Part shown: positions 15,068 to 22,326 of the stretch, one piece after another | Layout of the letters: each line of letters starts with the position of its first letter | Position numbering within the stretch: position 1 is the stretch's first letter | DNA from: an uncultured Pirellulaceae bacterium | Lineage (GTDB): Bacteria > Planctomycetota > Planctomycetia > Pirellulales > Pirellulaceae | NCBI GenBank assembly: GCA_938040995.1 | Contig: CALHZT010000021.1 | Location: 1-38,631 of the forward strand | Length of the DNA: 38,631 nt | Direction: 5' to 3' | Translations under genes and position numbers: made by a program | The notes under the pieces: model-generated | Told to the model about the DNA's origin: nothing | Seen by the model: only the letters and a program-made list of their open reading frames with translations | Databases searched by the model: none

Positions 15068-16873
15068 TGTCTGTCGGTAAATCACGTTTCAGCTTTGCCT
15101 GATGGCTGAATCGCGTGGTCTGCGATTCAAAACTTATATCACAACGACGATAATTCGCTTGCTAGGACTTTTTTCGTACTTGCCACGCCATTTTGTCGCG
15201 TTCAGCGCGCATTGCAACTTGAGCTTGGCAACGCAAGCTTGTGAAAAGTCAGCAGTCGTCTCGAATCAGGACGCTTTCTTGCGTCTGCTTCTGGCCGCTT
15301 CGCACCTGGCATTCGCCTGGCTGATCAGAAGTTTGCCAAGTGTGTGAACGTTGCGTCCCATCACAGCTAAGCCAAGGTAACGCGCGAGTCCCGTTTCGCC
15401 TTGATCACGACAACGCTTCATGCCATTGCCTCGCTGGAATGCACCGATTGCCGACTCGATTCCGGAATGACGCTTTCGGGAATCGTGAATGCGCACGGAT
15501 GCTTCTGATAGCCACTGTGCATACTGATTCCGGTGGCGCGGCGGCAGGCATGGATGGTCGACGATCGCCGCGAGCTCCGCCTGATTGGATTCCGAAAAGT
15601 AACCTCGGTCGAACGATGCGTCTTCGATTTCGCCTGCGTGTTTGCGTTGCGCGATTTTGGTTTGCTCAACGACAACGTCGGCATCGAGTTCCTCTCGCCC
15701 CATCAAATGGTAATGGCTGATGAAGCCTACCCCGTCTTCGTAAATCATCACAAGGCGACCGTACTGATTGGGCTCACCCGCCTTGCCGCGACGATACAGT
15801 TGCGTGTGCGGTTCAAAGATACTGAAGATTTTGTCACCGTTGGGAACTTTCTCTCTCAGTTGCGTGCGACGCCAGGCGGTATCTCCGACCCTTCGCGTCA
15901 GTTCGCAATAATGGTTAATCTTCTCCACCCAATGTGTTTGAGTTTTGTTTAAAGCAGCTTGTTTTGCTGCGTTTTGCAGTGCAAAAACACGGTCGAGCAG
16001 GAGCACGACGTGTGACAAGAGAGCTTTGTACGCTGGATAAATCTGTGCTTTCACTTGGGGGCTGTCGCTAGCCGAAAGTTGCGCGATCTCACGAACCTGT
16101 CGCTTGATCGTCTTGAGGTGATGCGACGTTTGACGCCAACCTGACACCTTCAAGCTGTCGCTCAGTTTACGGCACATAGGAAGCAGTTTTCGCATGCCAT
16201 CCCAAATCAGACTACTTTCCGTCGGATGATGAATGTTGGTTTCACAGACAAACGAATCGGCGCGCACCTGACTGCGTGCGGAGCCATGAAGTTCCTGTCC
16301 ATGTCTCACGATTAGCTCGTTGATCTTCGCCAGCGTTTCAGGGCTCAGCAATACAAGTGTGTCGCGAATCCTTCGCCAGTCGAAGCTGGTTTCGTCCCAG
16401 TCACCGACGTTGAGGAATCCACGAAGTGCGCGATGGTTTTCGCATAGATCTTGAAGTTTGTCGTAGGTCAGATTGCACCCGAGTCGCACGATCCCCAACA
16501 CAAGAACTTGCCAGTAACTGAAGCCTTCGCGGCCGACATCGTTCCGCGTAGTTGCATTAACATCGGTGGCGATCAGTGCCGTTACCTGATCACGTAACTC
16601 GACCTGCGAGTAAAGATGTTGCAAGCCCGCCAAAACGGGTACAATCGGATCACGACAATCAAAATTCAGCGTGATCTGTTCGATCGGCAGGCAGTCCAGA
16701 CGAAGTTGATTCGAGTAAGCTCTACGCATGGTCCATTCCTTGAAGATTTGCGTTGATTGGTGTGTGAGAACAACAATTAAACGCGCGAATCAGTCAAATG
16801 GTTCGCATCTTCAGGGAATCTTTTTTCATCTTTACGCAATCAACAAAGTCTAAAAGCCTTTTACCGACAGACA
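15068..16873 (-). mobile_element. Complete insertion sequence, 1806 bp, ISNCY-like
   Basis: The ends are perfect 14-base terminal inverted repeats, TGTCTGTCGGTAAA at 15068-15081 and its complement at 16860-16873. They are flanked by a 9-base direct repeat CTAGACTAG at 15059-15067 and 16874-16882, the target duplication. One intact transposase gene fills the middle on the minus strand. TGT...ACA ends, the single long transposase and its DTT-ETNIHxPT-like core fit elements filed as ISNCY; the exact group is not certain. Intact ends, repeats and reading frame point to recent insertion. The left target copy contains the stop codon of the upstream CBS-like gene; the right copy lies about 90 bases before nrfH. 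Confidence 0.93.
15266..16729 (-). CDS. DDE transposase of the ISNCY-like element
   Basis: 487 residues. The ATG at 16729 has AAGGA eight to ten bases upstream. An N-terminal region (residues 1-120) with FSYWQVLVLGIVRLGCN and LCENHRALRGFL is typical of the DNA-binding part of this group. The catalytic core shows RADSFVCETNIHHPTESSL (first Asp 158), EDASFDRGYFS (second Asp 374) and HSGIESAIGAFQRGNGM (Glu 425), giving a DDE triad. RCRDQGETGLARYLGLAVMGRNVHTLG closes the family pattern. No frameshift or stop interrupts it, so the element may still be active. It is transcribed away from nrfH. Confidence 0.92.
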   Translation of the reverse strand: MRRAYSNQLRLDCLPIEQITLNFDCRDPIVPVLAGLQHLYSQVELRDQVTALIATDVNATTRNDVGREGFSYWQVLVLGIVRLGCNLTYDKLQDLCENHRALRGFLNVGDWDETSFDWRRIRDTLVLLSPETLAKINELIVRHGQELHGSARSQVRADSFVCETNIHHPTESSLIWDGMRKLLPMCRKLSDSLKVSGWRQTSHHLKTIKRQVREIAQLSASDSPQVKAQIYPAYKALLSHVVLLLDRVFALQNAAKQAALNKTQTHWVEKINHYCELTRRVGDTAWRRTQLREKVPNGDKIFSIFEPHTQLYRRGKAGEPNQYGRLVMIYEDGVGFISHYHLMGREELDADVVVEQTKIAQRKHAGEIEDASFDRGYFSESNQAELAAIVDHPCLPPRHRNQYAQWLSEASVRIHDSRKRHSGIESAIGAFQRGNGMKRCRDQGETGLARYLGLAVMGRNVHTLGKLLISQANARCEAARSRRKKAS

Positions 16874-16908
16874 CTAGACTAGTACGCCGCACGTCGGGGT
16901 GTTTAGCA

Positions 16909-16938
16909 ACGACAGACAAGTTTTATAGATGATATACT
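16909..16938 (+). promoter_or_regulatory. Candidate promoter for nrfH
   Basis: ATGATATACT at 16929-16938 contains an extended -10 (TG-A-TATACT, five of six matches). ACGACA at 16909-16914 is a fair -35 at an 18-base spacing. It lies outside the insertion sequence, just past its right target duplication, about 38 bases before the chosen nrfH start. Confidence 0.35.
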
Positions 16939-16975
16939 GCGTTAGAATATCTACAGATGCCTGTCGTTGTCCGGG

Positions 16976-17593
16976 ATGGCAAGAAAAGGGGGCAAGCAAG
17001 CGGTGAATCGCGATCAAAAAAGAGACAAGGCCCGCTCTGAAAACGAGCCCGAGGCTTCCGAAGCCGCCAGTCAGCCTCGCAAGCCAGGAAAGCCGACTCG
17101 CCGACTATATTCCTTCATCGCTTTCGCCGTGTTGTTGGGAATTCTCGCTGGCATAGGCACGTTCACGTTTGGCTACGGCAAAGGGGCAAGCTACCTCAGC
17201 AACAACCCACAAACCTGCGCAAACTGCCACGTCATGCAGGATCATTTTGACTCGTGGCAAAAGAGCAGTCACCACCACACGGCAACTTGCAATGACTGTC
17301 ACATGCCGCACGATTTCGTCGGTAAGTGGTGGACAAAGGCTGACAACGGCTTCTTTCACTCGGTAGCCTTTACTCTGCAAAACTACCATGACCCGATTCA
17401 AATCAAGCCACGCAACAAGCGCATAACGCAGAACGCCTGTATTGACTGCCACGAGGATTTTGTTCACGCGTTGCCCCCGGCAGAGAATCCGGATGGCATC
17501 GAAATGAAGAACGATATGTTGTCATGCGTGCATTGCCATGCGGACGTTGGCCACGCCTTTCGTACGTTTTCCTCCGGTTCAAAACGTGAATAA
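16976..17593 (+). CDS. nrfH: NrfH: membrane tetraheme c-type quinol dehydrogenase for nitrite reduction
   Basis: 205 residues from the ATG at 16976; a TTG nine bases earlier is possible but less likely. A charged cytoplasmic tail of about 43 residues, longer than in most NrfH proteins, precedes one membrane helix (about 44-68). The helix is followed by four CxxCH heme sites at residues 81 (CANCH), 105 (CNDCH), 155 (CIDCH) and 184 (CVHCH). NrfH anchors NrfA to the membrane and passes electrons from menaquinol to it. The gene directly precedes nrfA, with a hairpin repeat in the 141-base gap. Heme attachment requires a cytochrome c maturation system, not seen in this window. Confidence 0.93.
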   Translation: MARKGGKQAVNRDQKRDKARSENEPEASEAASQPRKPGKPTRRLYSFIAFAVLLGILAGIGTFTFGYGKGASYLSNNPQTCANCHVMQDHFDSWQKSSHHHTATCNDCHMPHDFVGKWWTKADNGFFHSVAFTLQNYHDPIQIKPRNKRITQNACIDCHEDFVHALPPAENPDGIEMKNDMLSCVHCHADVGHAFRTFSSGSKRE

Positions 17594-17635
17594 TGCCTAG
17601 TGACAACTTAATTTTGGTCGTATTGGACGTAGGTC

Positions 17636-17697
17636 GTAGTGGACGAGGCCACAAGTCCTTGTGTGGACTGCGGATGGGACTCGTGGCTTCGTCCATT
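17636..17697. repeat. Dispersed hairpin repeat, copy 3 (between nrfH and nrfA)
   Basis: GTAGTGGACGAGGCCACAAG pairs with CTCGTGGCTTCGTCCATT around a short loop. It starts 43 bases after the nrfH stop and ends 37 bases before the nrfA start. If it terminates or stabilises transcripts it could set the NrfH:NrfA ratio. Confidence 0.85.
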
Positions 17698-17734
17698 GCA
17701 ACACTTTTTTGTTGAAACTGATTTGAGTGAATTT

Positions 17735-19273
17735 ATGACCTCTTCAAATAATCCGACGACATCAAATAAAAGCAGCTTCGGCTGGATGCTCCTATTGGCG
17801 GCACTTGTCGCGGCCGCAACCTTCGGAGTCATTGCCCTGTTGGTAAATATCTTCGAGCGCAAGCAAGAAGCCCGCACTCCGTTCGTAAAAGTCGTTGAAG
17901 TCACCGAAATCAACACGGATGCAAAGCCCTGGGGCTTGAACTTTCCGATTCAATACGAGGAGTATCTCAAGACCGTTGATACCGAACGAACCGAACACGG
18001 CGGCAGCAGCGCACTCCCTCCAAGCAAGCTGGAGAAAGACCCTTGGTTGAAACGGCTCTATTCGGGCTACGCGTTCAGCATCGACTACCGAGAAGCACGT
18101 GGGCACGCGTTCATGTTGAGCGACCAGGAATCCACCAAGCGCGTGACCGACGTTCAGCAAGCCGGTGCGTGTCTGCACTGCCACGCGTCCATCATTCCGA
18201 CCTATCGACGCATCGGATTGGAGCAGCAGGGAGTCGAAGCAACTGCAGCACGACTGGCAGAGTCCTTTGATCAGGAAGCCGTAATGGCCGGATTCAAGGC
18301 CGTCAGCCAGATGAAGTACGAAGAGGTGCATGCCGAGCTAAACAAGACTCCGGACGGAGTCGTGAAGGCCGCGGAAGGCGACCCGCACCTGGGAGACGCT
18401 CATCCCGTTTCGTGCATCGACTGTCACGATCCAAAAACGATGCAGATTCGAGTCACGCGTCCTGGCTTCATCGACGGCATTGCAAAACTGGCCGAGAGCG
18501 ACGACCCCGTCCCGCATCTTCCCAGTATCGCAAAATGGAGAGAGTCGGATCGCAAATCGAAGTACGATCCCAACACGAACGCGTCGCGGCAGGAATTGCG
18601 CTCATTCGTCTGCGGTCAATGTCATGTCGAGTACTATTGTGCTAACAAAATGACGCTAACGTTTCCGTGGGGCAACGGGCTCAAGATGGAGGATAGCGAA
18701 AAGGAATGGGACGAAACAACATTTCCGGATGGGAGCGAATTCTACGACTACGTTCACAAGGAAACGGGAACCAAAGTCTACAAAGCCCAGCATCCTGAAT
18801 TTGAATTATGGAGCCAGGGGATTCATGCACGGGCGGGAGTCAGCTGCAGCGATTGCCACATGCCATACGAAAAGCAGGGAGCCACAAAATTCAGCAGCCA
18901 TTGGGTGAGAAGCCCAATGTTGAATATCAACCGCGCGTGTCAAACCTGCCACAACGTGCCCGAGAAGGAGCTCAAGGCGCGTGTCGATACGATCCAGGGG
19001 CGGACTCGTGCCTTGATGGACCGCGCAGCCACCGCGATGACGGACATGCTCGACGCCATCCTGTCAGCACAAGAAAGTGGTGCGACAGAGGAACAGCTCA
19101 AACCGATACGAGCTCTGCAAAAGAAGGCGATGTGGCGACTCGACTACATCAGCAGCGAAAACTCCAAAGGATTTCATGCCGACCAGGAAGCGGCTCGCAT
19201 TCTTGGCGAGTCGATCGACTACAGTCGTCAGGCACAAGCTGCTGCCTATAAACTAGAATTCGCTTCCGAATAG
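17735..19273 (+). CDS. nrfA: NrfA: ammonia-forming pentaheme cytochrome c nitrite reductase (CxxCH type)
   Basis: 512 residues. The ATG at 17735 was preferred over a frame that begins 32 residues earlier inside the hairpin repeat. A single hydrophobic N-terminal helix (about 16-40) serves as signal or anchor. Five heme sites follow at residues 146 (CLHCH), 227 (CIDCH), 293 (CGQCH), 371 (CSDCH) and 402 (CQTCH). The first corresponds to the active-site heme, which in E. coli is CxxCK; here it is CxxCH, as in the known CxxCH clade. The catalytic Tyr (CGQCHVEYYC) and His (SQGIHARAG) regions and the calcium-site segment KAQHPEFELWSQGIH are kept. It reduces nitrite to ammonium in the periplasm using electrons from NrfH. 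Confidence 0.95.
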   Translation: MTSSNNPTTSNKSSFGWMLLLAALVAAATFGVIALLVNIFERKQEARTPFVKVVEVTEINTDAKPWGLNFPIQYEEYLKTVDTERTEHGGSSALPPSKLEKDPWLKRLYSGYAFSIDYREARGHAFMLSDQESTKRVTDVQQAGACLHCHASIIPTYRRIGLEQQGVEATAARLAESFDQEAVMAGFKAVSQMKYEEVHAELNKTPDGVVKAAEGDPHLGDAHPVSCIDCHDPKTMQIRVTRPGFIDGIAKLAESDDPVPHLPSIAKWRESDRKSKYDPNTNASRQELRSFVCGQCHVEYYCANKMTLTFPWGNGLKMEDSEKEWDETTFPDGSEFYDYVHKETGTKVYKAQHPEFELWSQGIHARAGVSCSDCHMPYEKQGATKFSSHWVRSPMLNINRACQTCHNVPEKELKARVDTIQGRTRALMDRAATAMTDMLDAILSAQESGATEEQLKPIRALQKKAMWRLDYISSENSKGFHADQEAARILGESIDYSRQAQAAAYKLEFASE

Positions 19274-19284
19274 CGTAGTGGGAT

Positions 19285-19392
19285 GTAGTGGACGAGGCCA
19301 CGAGTCCCATTCGGCGAACGCACGCGGCAGATTCATGAGGAATACGCCTGAGGCGAACTCGTATGGCAAGGACTCGTGGCCTCGTCCACTAC
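19285..19392. repeat. Dispersed hairpin repeat, copy 4 (long loop)
   Basis: A perfect pair of arms, GTAGTGGACGAGGCCACGAG on the left and the exact complement ending GTCCACTAC on the right, encloses about 60 bases. It starts 12 bases after the nrfA stop and ends 20 bases before the GltS start, so it fills almost the whole gap. Confidence 0.9.
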
Positions 19393-19411
19393 AACGAACT
19401 GAAAACTCAGG

Positions 19412-20614
19412 GTGAATACAATCGTCGTTGACAATTTTCTCGCATACACAATTGGCATCGTGGTCTTTCTGATGGGAGCCGCTGTTAACAAGCGATTCTC
19501 GATCTTGCGGACGTACAACATTCCCGATCCGGTGACGGGCGGGTTGATTGCGGCTGCCGTGACGTTCGCCATCTATTTGACGACCGGGGCTGAGATCACG
19601 TTTGAAATGGAAATCCGCGACTATCTGCTCGTGTTCTTCTTCACGTCGATTGGCCTTAACGCGCGATTGACCGACTTGATATCTGGCGGTCGACAGATGC
19701 TGATCATGCTCGGGCTGACTCTGGCATTCATCGTATTGCAAAACCTAGTCGGGATGGGCGCTGCAACGATACTTGGCCTACCACGTGAAGTCGGCGTGCT
19801 GGCTGGTTCGGCGTCATTAATCGGCGGTCATGGGACCACGATTGCCTGGGCTCCCGAAATCGCCAAGCAAGGCATCGAGAACGCCATGGAAATTGGAGTC
19901 GCAGCCGCCACGCTCGGACTGATCCTGGCCAGTTTGATCGGTGGACCGATCGCGAAATATCTGATCTCGCGGTTCCAGCTACGTTGCAGCGAAACAGAGT
20001 CGGTCGTCGGCATCGCCCACGACATCGAAGAGTCACAGTCGCTGGATCATGTGAATATTATGGCGGTCGTGCTGGGTTTACACATTTCGATCATTTGCGG
20101 ATGGTTCGCTCATCAGGCGATCGCCAGCGTAGGCTTCAAGTTGCCGTTGTTCGTAACCTGCCTGCTTAGCGCCATCATTCTCTCCAATGCGCTGCCGATG
20201 ATCTTTCCCAAGATGAAGATGCCGACTCGCACGCGAGCGTTGGCCATCGTCTCTGACTTTTCATTGGGGCTTTTTCTGGCGATGTCGCTGATGAGTATGC
20301 AATTGTGGACCATCGCTGGGTCAGCCGGATCATTACTGGTGATTCTCACATTACAGACGGCGATGGCCGTTGTGTTTATTTTGTGGATTGTCTTTCCGTT
20401 GATGGGCAAAGACTATCAGGCAGCCGTCCTAAGCGCCGGCTTCGGTGGCTTTGCCATGGGCGCAACCCCCACGGCCATCGCCAACATGACCGCCGTAACC
20501 AAATCACACGGCCCGGCTCCATTAGCATTCATTATCCTGCCCCTTGTCGCAGCATTCTTTGTCGATGTGGCCAATGCGTTTGTCATTCGCTTTGCGATTG
20601 CGATGGGTTCGTAG
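19412..20614 (+). CDS. gltS: GltS-type sodium/glutamate symporter
   Basis: 400 residues with 10-12 hydrophobic segments. The GltS pattern is clear: TYNIPDPVTGGLIAA after the first helix, FFFTSIGLNARL, then the re-entrant loop GSASLIGGHGTTIAWAPE, and in the second half LSAGFGGFAMGATPTAIANM, the matching half-repeat. The family imports glutamate with sodium. The start is a GTG at 19412 after a weak CAGG; the hydrophobic segment that follows begins at the usual distance from the N-terminus. It lies downstream of nrfA, separated by a hairpin repeat. Co-transcription is possible but not shown. Confidence 0.9.
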   Translation: MNTIVVDNFLAYTIGIVVFLMGAAVNKRFSILRTYNIPDPVTGGLIAAAVTFAIYLTTGAEITFEMEIRDYLLVFFFTSIGLNARLTDLISGGRQMLIMLGLTLAFIVLQNLVGMGAATILGLPREVGVLAGSASLIGGHGTTIAWAPEIAKQGIENAMEIGVAAATLGLILASLIGGPIAKYLISRFQLRCSETESVVGIAHDIEESQSLDHVNIMAVVLGLHISIICGWFAHQAIASVGFKLPLFVTCLLSAIILSNALPMIFPKMKMPTRTRALAIVSDFSLGLFLAMSLMSMQLWTIAGSAGSLLVILTLQTAMAVVFILWIVFPLMGKDYQAAVLSAGFGGFAMGATPTAIANMTAVTKSHGPAPLAFIILPLVAAFFVDVANAFVIRFAIAMGS

Positions 20615-20714
20615 CGTAAAAGTGACGCGACGATTCCAGCAGTTTGCCCAGTCAGAGACATGGAATCCGAGTATTCTGCGACCATCGGACGTAATTCACT
20701 AACGCCCTGCCAAA

Positions 20715-20741
20715 TCGCTTCGGTCGATGAAACCGAAGCGA
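20715..20741. other. Perfect 10-base-pair hairpin downstream of gltS
   Basis: TCGCTTCGGT and ACCGAAGCGA enclose a 7-base loop. It lies 100 bases after the gltS stop and 136 before the next start, with no T-run after it, so it is not a standard intrinsic terminator in either direction. It could be an RNA-stabilising stem or a protein site. No gene was found in 20615-20877. Confidence 0.5.
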
Positions 20742-20877
20742 GCCAGATGGCCGCGATTGATTGCAGTCTTCGAGCCCCGGCCGCCGAACCAATTCGCACA
20801 CTTTTGTGTCCATACGAAATCTCGTAACATGAAATCCGGTATTTGACGATGCGTTTCAAGGGGAAGGAGCTGAAGAA

Positions 20878-21819
20878 ATGGCCATATTCGACCTATTCTC
20901 GAAACGGGAGGAAGAGTCCCAGCAAAACGATGTGTTCAGCTACGACGAGATTCCTCACCCGCTAAGAGTCCAAATCCTCAACGCCCTAAATGATGCCGCA
21001 CAAAGGATCTACAGCAGGACAATTCCTGCTTATCGAATAATTGGAACTGAAGGGAAGGACATTTTTGCAGATTCCTGTCTTCAGCTACGTCGCGAATACG
21101 GACTCGCTCACCTACCTGTTGACACGCCGCGATCCCATCGAGAATCGCAAGAAACGTTGGCTCACGAATTCACTGCGTTTTTTCAAAACTGCGAATCCAT
21201 TCAAGTGCTCGATGCGCTCGACGTCATCTTTCAAATGATCGAGATGGCCGAACGCAAGGGGATTCTGGATTCTGAATGCAATTCCCAAACCATTACGGCG
21301 GAAATAAACCGACGATTCATGGAGCATTCAGTAGGTTTCCAGTGTCAGTCGGGCAGAATGATGCAAATCTCAAATGAATGGCTTCATGTGGACGCCGTGG
21401 TGCCGACATTGAAGGTTCTAGGTGATCCACTCTTCAGTGGTGCTGAATCAGAATTCCTTAACGCGCATGACCACTTTCGACACCAACGCAATCAAGAGTG
21501 CCTCAATGAATGTCTCAAGGCTTTTGAGAGTGCGATGAAAATCATCTGTGACAACAAGGGCTGGAGTTACAAGCAAAACGATACATCAAAAAGGCTGATT
21601 CAGATTTGCCTTGATAAAGGCTTAGTTCCGACGTTCAGTCAGCAACAACTTACATCGCTACGTACCCTCTTGGAAAGCGGTATACCCACCGCCCGCAACA
21701 AAAGGGCCGGTCACGGTCAAGGCGTGCAAGTAAACCATGTCTCCAACGCACTCGCACGCTACGTCCTGCATATCACAGCTGCAACGATCTTGTTACTGGT
21801 TGAGTCTGCCAGCCAATAA
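20878..21819 (+). CDS. STM4504/CBY_0614-like protein with AbiJ-type N-terminus and HEPN-type C-terminus
   Basis: 313 residues, soluble. The start MAIFDLFSKREEE... followed by YDEIPHPLRVQILNAL is the pattern I associate with the STM4504/CBY_0614 family, whose N-terminus is an AbiJ-type domain. The middle (about 60-170) is helical. The C-terminal third (about 195-313) resembles the Abi C-terminal fold with YKQNDTSKRLIQICLDKGL and RNKRAGHGQG. R273-x5-H279 matches the HEPN RNase signature. Family members are linked with abortive infection or toxin-like RNA cleavage; that role here is inferred. AAGGGGAAGGAG lies about 10 bases upstream of the ATG, a strong ribosome binding site. It stands alone, with no antitoxin gene visible. 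Confidence 0.75.
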   Translation: MAIFDLFSKREEESQQNDVFSYDEIPHPLRVQILNALNDAAQRIYSRTIPAYRIIGTEGKDIFADSCLQLRREYGLAHLPVDTPRSHRESQETLAHEFTAFFQNCESIQVLDALDVIFQMIEMAERKGILDSECNSQTITAEINRRFMEHSVGFQCQSGRMMQISNEWLHVDAVVPTLKVLGDPLFSGAESEFLNAHDHFRHQRNQECLNECLKAFESAMKIICDNKGWSYKQNDTSKRLIQICLDKGLVPTFSQQQLTSLRTLLESGIPTARNKRAGHGQGVQVNHVSNALARYVLHITAATILLLVESASQ

Positions 21820-22190
21820 GTCGGCGCTCGGTGATCGTGGAACACGCCATCATGCCTGATCCGAGCTCGGTCACATCGACCGATGCACATTCGGTCATTG
21901 GCTTCGTGCTCTCGGTTTGAAACGCCGAGGCCGCTTCAGCCACGAGAACCGAGCAAGTCAGGCCGGAGTCCCATATCACGGCTTTTTGGATCGGCAATCA
22001 ATCTCGCTATTCGCTGCCAGTCGCGGTCGGCCTGCATGCATTGCCAGCGAGCTGCGGCGTGGCCAATCTGGGATTCTGCCGATTGCCGAGAAGGAATAGA
22101 CTCCCCCGCCGAATTGTTGTCCGAGCGTGACAATTCGGGCAAGCTCTCGTCCCATCACTTTTGCGCCTTGCGACAGCTCGATGTTTCGTT
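21820..22190. other. Gene-free stretch with possible decayed coding sequence (minus strand)
   Basis: Two minus-strand frames look partly protein-like: one has SQIGHAAARWQCMQAD and IADPKSRDMGLRPDLL, the other VLVAEAASAFQTESTKPM. They would join by a frameshift near 21955-21965. This suggests an old gene remnant, but no family is recognised and chance frames remain possible. Nothing else is seen before the hairpin repeat at 22191. Confidence 0.25.
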
Positions 22191-22266
22191 GTATTGGACG
22201 AGGCCGCGAGTCCTTTTAGATAAACGAAAATGCGTGACGAAAGGGACACGTGGCCTCGTCCACTAC
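22191..22266. repeat. Dispersed hairpin repeat, copy 5
   Basis: GTATTGGACGAGGCCGCGAG pairs with CACGTGGCCTCGTCCACTAC. It ends about 60 bases before the MscS start and is the only copy that stands upstream of a gene without a close plus-strand gene before it. Short direct repeats CACTACCCCGA follow at 22261-22305. Confidence 0.85.
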
Positions 22267-22326
22267 CCCGAATTGTCCACCCCGAATGTTCACTACCCCG
22301 AGTGTCAGAAGGTACAGGATCCTCTC

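Noticed and set aside
15340..15952. Plus-strand frames within the insertion sequence (126 and 139 codons)
   Set aside because: Antisense to the transposase core; no family features.
17639..17734. Upstream extension of nrfA (MDEATSPC...)
   Set aside because: It is the translation of the hairpin repeat; the signal/anchor helix and a better start follow at 17735.
19728..20409. Minus-strand frames opposite gltS
   Set aside because: Antisense of membrane helices gives hydrophobic-looking but meaningless frames.
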